64,000 nucleotides of DNA from contig JACMZG010001914.1 of the NCBI GenBank assembly GCA_018340805.1, positions 1,374,332 through 1,438,331 of the forward strand. Direction: 5' to 3'. This document shows, piece after piece, positions 1-11,400 of the stretch. The notes beneath the pieces were generated by a model. The model did no database searches. It saw only the letters and a list, made by a program, of their open reading frames with translations, and was not told the DNA's origin. Source of the DNA: Microvelia longipes. Its lineage: Eukaryota; Arthropoda; Insecta; Hemiptera; Veliidae. Within the stretch, counting starts at the first letter, position 1, and each line of letters starts with the position of its first letter. The position numbers were made by a program, and so were the translations under genes.

Positions 1-960
1 GTAATTTTAAGTTCCAATTGAAGATGAAAATACTCGCTGAATTCATTACATTTAATATTAAATATACTTGACATTGAAAATGTGATAGGGATTTTGATCA
101 AACTGTATACATGAGTAATTCTATGTTAAGCTATATTCAACATGATAACATGAAGAATAGTTTGCTATAGTTTAGACTTATTATAATAACATAAGAAACT
201 TAGGTTGACTTAGTCAAGTTTATGTTTGTGCTTAGAAAAGTGCCAGGACTTAGTGTACGAGGAACCATGACGGTCACGACAAAGTTGGTATTTTCACTTT
301 TGTACTTTAATACTTTAGACATTTCTGGCTTATCACACATTTATAGAAATTAGGCTTTATATTTCAGAAAGACTTACTGGTTGCAGGAAGCTTTTAAAGC
401 AGATATTTAAGAAACTAGTCACTCTGTGACCTGATACTTCTGAGCTGAAAATTAAAAATCAAAACCCGTGTGTAAATAGTGATGTTATTGTTCAAAAACA
501 ATATGACTGGATTCAGTTATATTGCAAAACCAGTAATCTCACCAAAATACAAAACTGTTCACCAATATAATATTTAACACCTGTTATTTAAAAACTTAGT
601 AAAGGTTTTGTTTTAGTTTTTGTATGCTAAATCAATTGAAACCTATACGAAGTCTATGCAACCTCTTTAGGTGTCCATAATACAAAAAAATTTAAAGATC
701 CAAAGAAAAACAAGAAAAAAATAGGGCGGTATTTTCTCTGTTTGTCTGGATGGATAATCAGATAAATATATTCCATGATATAAAAATATTATGGAGAGTC
801 CAATAATACAAGGCAATAAAACCTAAATTAATCAGGTGAAATCTAAACTCGGCTATAACTTAGATCCAAACATCGGCAAGTGAAATAGTCATGGCAACAA
901 GACTATTTCCTACAAACACACTATTGATTGTTTACAAATACATTCTGATATGAATTTCAG
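1..960. other. Upstream or intronic DNA of the metal transporter, no exon identified
   Basis: AT-rich sequence with no open frame resembling a transporter N-terminus. An ATG at 267-269 opens a seven-codon frame ending at a possible GT donor (288). Its phase does not match the acceptor at 960/961, so I do not call it an exon. A non-coding first exon could lie here or left of the window. Confidence 0.5.
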
Positions 961-3900
961 CTCTCATGGAGTCGGAGTCATTAATAATGGGTTTGTCAAG
1001 GAGGAATCGGACGGCAATGTTTTAAAGAAGGATGCTGATCTGGAATTTCTTGATTCCCAAGTCACTATTCCGGATGATGAGAATGTAGGCAAAGCTTTCT
1101 TTCACCAAGTGTCTTTGTATCTTAACTAAGTCCAAATTACAAGGGGACTTGTACTCTATTTGTACTTTTCATTATTTATATAACCTAGGGGTGTAGGGAA
1201 ATTGTGTTGGCACCAAAAATTTCAAACCAGCATTTCACCTAAATTATCAGTTTCAGGTGGTTCAAGACCTCCTCAGTGATTTTTTATAAAGTTACCTGTC
1301 TGTGTGTGTGTGAACGTGTCTGTGTGTGTTTGTACGAGTATGTGTGTGAGTGGGGTCTGTAATCTCGTTGTGTCATTATGCTAAAGAGTTGAAACATATC
1401 TCTTTTTTTTATCTTTCTTTTTGTATGTCTCATTGTACTTTCCGGAAAAGCGACAATCAATCATTTTTCTAAGGTATATTCTTAGTACAAACTACATATA
1501 TACATATTATTGTGTTTTCATTAAAATCTGATTCTGGAATTTTAATGAAATTATCTGTTTCAGGTGGTACTGAGAGGATTTTGTCTGTCCATGTGTGTGT
1601 CTGTTTGTCTCTTGGAATTTTTTTTTACTTTTTAACTGTTATTAATGACTAAGTAAATACTTCGAGAATTCATATAATTAGGAAAAATGTTTACATGAAA
1701 TGAAATTTGGAACGCATGTAATCATAAATGAGGACAAACAATTTCCAAGCTTCTCCCCATTATTGTCATTAGAGTCATTTTTTAATGAATGACATCTATA
1801 CGCCTTTTTAAAATATTGTTAAAAATAAAAAAAATCTCTAATAAAGTTGAAATTTAGCATGAAGTATCCCTTTATTTGTTTTTCTTTATAATAAATAAGT
1901 AGACTAAGTTTTATTTATACTAGATTTATTTAGCTAGAATAATTAGGTTTGTGTTGGATCCCTAGTGTTAAGCAGCATCAAGCGAGGTCTGTGTCTAGAT
2001 GGGTGATAGCTGGGAATAAAACTGATAATTTTACTGTCTGAGGACCAACAAAAGGATTCCAGAAGACGTACTGCAATACAAATTTGATGATTTTCATATT
2101 CTAAGAACGATCGAAGCGAGTACGGAGCAGTGAGGATGAGCGTAGCGAGTACGGAGCAGTGAGGATGAGCGCAGCGAGTCCGATGTACCGAAAGTTCCGA
2201 TGTAGTGATACCTCCAACTGATATTTCAATTTATAACAGTTCATTAAAATGTAAAAGAATAAATTTATTTTTGCTTCCCCTTTCATTTGCTAATATATTA
2301 TTATTGAACAATAATATATTATTATTCAATAATAATATATTATATAGCTATTAATAATAACTGTAAGTTACATTATACATTTTCCTAATACTATAACAAA
2401 AAAATATATATTTTTTGCAAAATCGAACCTACCAACAAATATTTGGAGGGGGTAATGTACCTGGTAAGCCTTGATTTTAATTCTTGAAAAAGGAAAAATT
2501 TACTAAAAGCAAGTTTATTTCATTTTAATATACAGGAGAGCTTAGATTTAAAATTCTAAGCCCGCCTATGCTTTTATTGAATTGTTTAAAATAAAATTCT
2601 AAGAAGAGTAACAAAACAGAACCTATAGAAATGTATAAATGATGACGTTCCATGGCCTCTCAAACTATGTCGATGTTGTTTCAGGTTGGATTTAGTTTTC
2701 GTAAACTATGGGCTTTCACGGGTCCTGGTTTGTTGATGAGTATAGCCTTCTTAGATCCTGGCAATATAGAGGCTGATTTACAGTCCGGAGGTCAATTTGG
2801 ATATCAGGTATTGGTATTATCTTGCTGGCCTATAGTACGTAGAGTGTATCAAGTTTTGTCTGAGAAAACTTCGTTGATTTCTTAGTGCATTCAAGTAAAG
2901 AGTCTATAATGATAGAAAATCATATCCATTATAATCTAGAATCATTTAGACTGAGGACAAAAATCAGGTTGGACAAGAATATCCCGGACTCTGCGAGCTT
3001 CTTGAGAAGTTCTTCATGAGAAATTAAAATAAGGGTAAAGTATGTCCATCACTTAAGCAAGAATTATTGCCATTAGTTAAAGAATTAGCTTTACAGCGTT
3101 AGACACTCTCTTAGTGAATTAATTCTTAATATTCGACTAGTGAGATTAGGACCATGTAACAGGAACCAGAAATTTTACTGGTATTTTACTTCAGGCACTA
3201 TATTTTACTGCTTGCTGTGCTTTTTTCCCCGTTAATGACTGATTGTTATTACCCCCTACAGCGGGGGTTTCCAACCTATAAAAACTCAGGGACAACTTTG
3301 AATTTGCTATCCCCCAGGAAAACTCAATTAAAGCCCTCTCTTCTAAAGAAGAGAGGGCCTCTTTTCTGACCTCTTGTAAAGAAAAGGGCAAATTTCACTT
3401 ACCATTCAAGGGCCTAAAGCAGAGGTTCCCAAGCCATAGACATTCGCGGAGTTCACCCCCGAGGCTTCCTTAAACTTCCTGGTTTCCTTTGAAACGCTGG
3501 TTATGTAACATGGATAAAACCAGTTCAACATATGTTTACACTTTAGGGCAAATAAAACGTTTAAATAAATTACCAACCTTTATAATATTTAATCAAATTT
3601 TTAAGACGCAAGGAGGTAGGAAGCAAAATAAAATTACTTTTGTCTATTTGTTTATACCCTATATTAGCAAACCTTTCGTCTGAAGGTAAGTTGTCTCTAA
3701 ATTTAATACCTGCGTTGGTACTATAATTATTGCGCAGTTTGTACCAATACTGTGCAGTTGGTTTTTGGCATATGTTTTGTGATGGATTCTTCTATTTATT
3801 TGTATCCTCACGGGAGTCACTTTGTAATAATTAAGCTTTATTTAAGATCCTCGAGCAGTTTCAAGATATTTAAAACCAAGTGACTTTCCCGCCACTAAAT

Positions 3901-5377
3901 ATTGCATTGTTGTTTGCAGCTGCTGTGGGTGTTGTTCTGGGCAACATTTCTCGGTCTTTTAGTGCAAAGATTATCAATCCGTGTTGGCGTTGTTTCGGGC
4001 AAACACATGGCAGAGTTATGCTACACTGAATACAGACCGGTATGGAGAATATTAATATGGATAATGATGGAGGTGGCTATTATAGGATCTGACATGCAAG
4101 AAGTTATAGGAACAGCTATATCTATTTATCTTTTAACTCTAGGAAAGTAAGTAGATATGAAGTAGGTAAGAGCTGTATGGCATAACTAAGATTATCTATG
4201 ATTTCTTATCAACTTGTATCTATGATACCTAGTAGTTTAGATGTTAGAAAATATTTAACAATTCATTCAGAGGATATATAATTTGTATTATTCATTTTAT
4301 TATGTTGCATTTATTTTCTTTAGATTATGCGATGACAGTATATTGTGTTTTAGCGTACCTGTGACAGTATATTGTGTTTTAGCGTACCTGTGTGGGCTGG
4401 AGTGTTGATCACTGTGTTAGAAACACTAACTTTTGTTTTTCTGGACAAATATGGCCTGAGAAAACTAGAACTATTCTTTGCTTTCCTCATAGCAACCATG
4501 GCAGTTACTTTCGGCTTTGAGGTAATCTAACCATCCTACTTGCATTGCCAACTAGCATGTCATATTGCTCGCAAATACTTTCATAGTAGATGCATTATGA
4601 GATGAGTCTGTATTCCTATAAAAAGTTTATAAACTTGGGTACGGGGTACCTCGTGCCTTCTTTTCCTCACGACATCAGTTTGGCTAAGCCCATCCTCCCT
4701 ACAAAGATTATGTCGTATACCTAATCCTATAATACCTAAAAGGTATACTAATAATTTTTGCCTCCCTATATCTGACTCGCTCCACTCGTCATCAAAATAT
4801 AAAAATACAAAATTTATAGTACAAGACGCCAAATACGTTGGTTTTATTGCCACCGGTCACTCATCCAGGCATTTACCTAGCTCGATGCTACATTACTGTA
4901 ATGATCCAAAAAATCACTGGATAAACTTGTACTAAAACAATACTTAGTTTACTTACTTAATACGAAGACAGATACAAACGTAAGTTATTTTTTTATGGAA
5001 CTAATGCTGTTAATGAAATGAAACATTTTTTGGTCTTATGCACATGTAGTCACATGCCGACTACATTTTAAATTAATTCAAATCATTTTCCATTTTATGA
5101 ATAACTTCAGGATTATAACGTCGTAAAAAAAATTGCCGGAGAGCCCGAATTCGAACAGTATATCTATTGTTTTTGTTCAATCATAAAAATGAAACATCAT
5201 TGAGCTTATGGGTGACCGGTGGGAATTAAACGGATGTATTTACTGTATGAGAGCAAGGGAAGCTATTCCGAAGACGTGCTGCAGTACATTTGGTGATTTT
5301 AGTCCGTAGTAGTGGTAATGAGCATAGCAAATCTGACATGATGAGAAAAAGCTCCAACGTCTGATTTTTTACAGATT

Positions 5378-5419
<42 letters not shown>

Positions 5420-8400
5420 ATATTATATATATATATATATATATATGCTGGGAGCTCGATCAACAGTATTATTGTTAATAAATTGTATAATAATAATAAA
5501 ACTACAAACATATGAAATAATACATAAAGAATAAAATATAAAGCAAAATTTGAAAAATAAAATATGACTCTGCATCTCTCCATCAGCACCGGTCTCTTCT
5601 TAAAGACGGAGAGTCATATTTTATTTTTCAAATATTGCTAAGTAATATATTACTAATATTAGTAATATACAATTAGTATAAGTAATATACTACTAATATT
5701 GCTAAGGAGATACAGTGACTCCTAAGACCCACTAATACACACTGTTAGGCGGGTTTTGACTAACCTGATACGCTTCTCTTACACATTATTTACGATATTT
5801 TTCCATCTGCAGCTTTCACCGGCAACTTGGATACCTCTAGCATTTCCAGATATCCACACGAACGCTTTGCTTGCTAATACTGGATGCCTTTGTCAATATA
5901 TTCTGCTTACAATTTATACTTGCTTACAGTTCTTCGTATCAAACCCGGACTACCTTAGTATTGCTGAAGGCGTTGTTATTCCTCGATGTGAAAACAAAGC
6001 TATCCAGTCAGCTGTAGGGATTGTGGGAGCATGTATAATGCCTCATAATTTATACCTCCATTCAGGATTAGTAAAGGTACATGAAACGTGATTTTATGTT
6101 AGCGACAAATTATCTCTTGCAATAGTTTTCAGGATGGTAATTTAGCTTAGGGCTAAATTATTTAACAAAATATTATAATTTATGTAAAAGGCTTTGGGTA
6201 GGGAAAAGAAAGATACTTCAGTCAAGTGATGTGTTTTTAAATAAGGCTATCATTCAGAGGTGGTTAGATAGATACACTGACTCCTTCAACTAAATTATTA
6301 CCTTTAGGAAGCAACAGATAAGGAGGATGTTGATAAAGCCATGGAGTGTGGATAAAAACAGACAGATATGCTTATCAAGGTAACATGCTAGAGTAAAGTT
6401 GCCTTGGTATTGCACCTAGACATAGAAAGTGAACAGAAGTAAATTCTATTTCTAAGTAATAAAAAATTAGATGTATTAAGGTAACAGACAAAACTAAATA
6501 AGAACAAGGTATCGTGGATATGAATATGGTACTAAATTACTTTCAATTAGGCCCTAATCCAGTACTCACAATCTGAGTACTAAACTAAGTTATCCACTCT
6601 ATAAAAAAATGTCAGTAGTATTAGTAAGAACTTTGCGCTGAGTGGTTAGGGATTCCTGTTCTGCTGCCCACTTGATAATGGTCGTTTATTTTCAGACTCG
6701 AATAATAGACAGATCGAACAGAAAGAAAGTTTCAGAAGCCAATCTTTACTACTTTATAGAGTCAGCAATATCACTGTTTATATCTTTCATCATTAATTTA
6801 TTTGTCATGGCGGTCTTTGCGGAAGGAATATTTAATAAAACTAACCAGAATGTAGTAAGTATACTTCTTATACCATACGTCTAAAATCAGGTTTGAGCTG
6901 GTCTCGTGTGCAATGGACACCAGGACTTTTGGTTCAAGTTTCAAACATCAATCTTAGTACCAACCAATTTGTGTCTACGTGTAAGAATAAGTTTTAGCTC
7001 CATGTTACACTACAATATTACAAAAACTCTTGAAATTCTCCTTCCTTATCTCCTTTAGAGATGGCAAAGCATTACGACTGCGACTCATTTTATCTTACTT
7101 AAATGTCCAAGTTTCAAAGCATGTATGGATCCCAATATTCTTTCGTTTCTGTTAAAGTAATATATAAACCAAGTAGGAAAACAAACGCGATTTCTGTCAG
7201 ACCTGGCATGTAGTGCACGTAGTCTACTGGGAGTTGGCTCAAATTTTCCAATAGACACGGTCATTTTTGTTTATCCAAGTAAATGTAAACAAACTACTTA
7301 CGGTACTCAACATTTTTGTTTTTATTGCATTTATTTGTAAAATTGAATATAAAAAAGTTAATAATTTGTTTTAGAAATATGTTTTGTCACAAGTGCGAAT
7401 CTTTAAATACCAAGTTTGTTTAAATTACTTCAAACGAGCGGCTAATTAAACTTCTTTTAGGGTGCACTATTTTACTTAGTACATTTTTGCGAGTGATATT
7501 TGTTTTTTCCCTCTCAAATATTATTTGTTATTTAACAACATTAACCAAACATTTTTAAAATAAAGCAATCGTAATTTTAAGTTATATTTAAGGCAATACA
7601 TAGTCGTCTGTTATAGTTCTTCAAAACATGTTCTTTAAAATTTTAATAAAAACATGTAGTTTACCTTTACTATAGTTTTTCTTTAACTCATTTATTGTAA
7701 CAATTATTTCACAGAATTTAATACAAAATCATTAAACTATCACGTACATATTAAAGTAAGAAAACATGATAAAAAGTAAAACTCACCTAATGCTATCAGG
7801 GTTGCCAATAAAACCAAGTAAAAAAATGTAAATCCTAAGAGGCGCATGCGCATCTATTCCATTTTTAGATATTTTTATTTTTGAGGCAGCTATCAGCTGA
7901 TCACGCATGTCTGAATTTTATAGGAGTTTCCCTACTTGGTTTATATATTACTTTAGGGAGTGTACATCTGCAGATATGGTAAAATAGAGATGTCTGTAGT
8001 TTAAAGTAGAAAATAGGTTTTTTTGTTTTTCCCCAATGATAGTTTGAGGGTGACAAGGGTCAAAAGTACAATGACATCTATGTGGTTAGTTCGAACCTTA
8101 GAATAATACTATATATTAGTATTATTCTAAGTACTATTATTCTATTAGTATTATTCTAAGGTTTGAACCTAATTTATACAACTTTACTAGCTGTTATATC
8201 TGTGGCTGTCAATACAAATAAATATGCAGGCTGCTCAGTGAGCCGTATTTTATGGCTTTGTGACCCGTATTTTGTGGGTTTTTATAAATATGAAAGCATA
8301 GATCTAAATTTGGCGGTTTATTTTTTAATTGTATGATTATAGCTTTTTGTTTAAAAAATTGGAAAGAGCTGCCTAAGCCTATAAAGAAGAATAATTAATT

Positions 8401-11400
8401 GTATTAATAAATAAATAAAAATAATATTTTACATTTTTTTGGGTGGGCTCCCGTAAAATTTATGAGGGAAACCTTAACAAAAATATTTTGATAGGCCAAA
8501 AGTAGTTGTCTGGACCAATAAGACATTTTTAATTTTTTTGGAGGCGGAACCCAAACATTTATAAGGGGAGCTCACGGCACGGCTGGGGTTCCCCGTTAAA
8601 TAAAAATAACAAAACATATGAAAATAACATTAGTTAAATTACAACGCCAGGAGATAAAATCATGCATATACCATACGAGTAAAATTAATTCACTGCTCAT
8701 GGAAATAATAACATTCTTAACTCCCTTGGTGCATAAATGACCATTTTATTTCCTTATATAATAAGGAAAAATGGAGCATATGACCTAAAAGTGGAGACTA
8801 TTGGTTCATTAAGTGTAACCTATAAATTCCTCAAATGGAGACTGAAGGTGTCTTAGTCTTAAGTGAAACCTATTATAGCAAGGGAGGACAATTTGGAGAA
8901 GAAAATAGTACTAAATACTAAAATAGTACTAAAATCCAAAATATTTCTTTTTTTTCGCCTCTTTTACTCCAAAGCGGGGCTACAATTGAACTTATTTGTT
9001 TCAGCATGATCTATGTCATAGTAAGGAAAGCAGTTTCTGGAATCCGTTTCCCGTAAGTATTTATCAGTTTCTTACTGGTAATTTATCATTGCTAGGAAAT
9101 GTTGTAGAGTTATCAAAGTCATCTAGGATCTATCTCTTCTTATTAGAGAGAAAGTTCATTGTTATAAATTACCTAAAACAGGTACAAGGCTGATACATTA
9201 CAATATTTCTTATCTACCAGAATGAGAATTGCACACTGTTATTCTGACATTTATTGCAAGATAAAAGACAGTTATCATTCAACTCTATCGGTTGCATTTA
9301 TTGAACGTTTCAGAAATGCATTATACATAAATTATTTAGCAGTTCTTGCAACATAACAAAACAACTTATCTATCTATTTCAGACAGACAATAAAGAGGTA
9401 GAAATAGACACGTCATCAGGTGGTAAATTTTTAGGGTGCAGATTTGGAACAGTAGCTCTTATCATCTGGGCTATAGGGATATTAGCTGCTGGTCAGAGCA
9501 GTACCATGACAGGATGTTACGCTGGTCAGTTCACCATGGAGGTAATAATGATTTACCACTAGATGATCATATTCTATCCCGTGAGAGATGCGGCTTGAGT
9601 CGAGATTACATGTCATTTAAATGTTTTCGGGTCTTTAATTTGACAAAGAGGCAATCATAGTCTAGTAAAATATTGTCCATGTTTTAAAATGTCTCCTATA
9701 TCCTGAAGAGGAAAATGTTTTTATTTATTAGTACATCAACGGACATAAGCCCTTTTTACATTTTTTTTGACCTCCTTATTGAATTATTTTATTTATTTAT
9801 TTATCAAAACATCAACTGGCATTAGCCATTTTTATATCAATAAAATGAAAAAAACCATGGCACATACAACATTAACTAAAGAAAAAAAAAGAATAATAAA
9901 TAAATTGCACGTATACAATAAAACAACAGGTTTTAATATAAATTATAATAAAAATAATACCAATAAAAATTTTACGTAACAAAATAGGTTTTGTTAGGGT
10001 CTGTAGCGTGTAAACGCCTATAGGTACATAAATAATATTATAATATCTTTAATGGGCGTGCCTTGTAGATAAAAATAAAACAATAATCATACAAATAGGC
10101 CTCGTAGAAGTGGAGAAAAAGAGGTTTGAAAATGGCATTTTTGACTTCTTTTTCTTGCAGCACTTTTTGATGACGCTCCTTCTGCCTCAACTACAGAACG
10201 GATTTTGATGTGTGAGGACTTTTTAGATTCGCCTTATGCTCGGGTGCATTCCTACCTCATAAAATTTTAAATTCGACATTCTTACGCTAAACGCGGAGCG
10301 AAAAACCAAGCTAGCGAACGATAGTTTTATACGTTTACGCACCTACCGCCCTAAACTACTGAACACATTTTGATTGGGACGAAAATCAATCTTGTCAATA
10401 TTCCGAACCCCATTGTTTATGAAATATGTGTGGCGTCATTTACCCACAATAATGTCTCCACGCGCACCAAATTTAATTAAAATCAGCCTATTTGTTCGGC
10501 AGTAATCGCGAGACGTATAACAAATAAATATACAATCAAATATCGTGCCATTTAGCCGTGTAATGAAGAATTTACTGACGTTCATTGAATCAAGTTTGAC
10601 GAGGTTATCATAATGCTAGCATCCTTATAGCTAAGGAAGCCTGTGCATTTATAAAAGGCATTACTAGTTGTACTAGAGAACCTATATACATATATTCAAA
10701 GTAATGGTTATAAGGTACTCAAGGAGTACACGTTTCCACAGCATATGACGCCTCTTTTTTGCAGATAGTGGACATTCACCTATGATATAAACCCTATAAA
10801 TTAACCTATAAATATATAACTTGATTATTTCTTCAGAGTACTTAGAACACTTCCATCAATAATTTAAGAGCACCCTGCAAACGTCACCATGTACACTGCA
10901 TACCTCTTTACCTAATTCTATCTTCATTTCCGTCCCAGCAACAAGGTACAAAGTAAAATAATTTTCTAACGGCAATTTTCCAATGGAGAAAAATTACCAA
11001 GAAGTTGTCTCTAAAAAAACAGAAGAGAAGAGGATTACACGGATATTGTCATTTACAGGGCTTTCTCAACTTATCCTGGGTCAGATGGAAGCGAGTATTA
11101 TTCACGAGGTCTATGGCTCTACTTCCCACACTGTTCGCATCTCTCCAGCCAAATTTAACATCCATGTCGGAACTGAATGATATTCTCAATAACATCATGA
11201 GTTTCCAACTGCCCTTCGCAATGCTCCCTGTCATTGCTTTCTCGTCCAACCAAGTTATTATGAAAGAATTCGCTAATGGGATGTAAGTAACAGTGAATCA
11301 TAAATATTTACACAGGTTCAGTTTCATTCCTCCAGCACAAGAAGTGTCAAATAAGTATTTTGCTGTGGCGTGTCTCAAGGCAACTAACACACCTCAACTA

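Noticed and set aside
267..287. ATG and seven codons before a GT as the missing first exon of the metal transporter
   Set aside because: It ends in phase 0, whereas the acceptor at 960/961 needs two bases from the previous exon; no family similarity.
1965..2020. A functional 5S rRNA gene
   Set aside because: Only the middle and 3' part of 5S is recognisable, with many changes and no intact 5' third. The same truncated block recurs inside a larger repeat.
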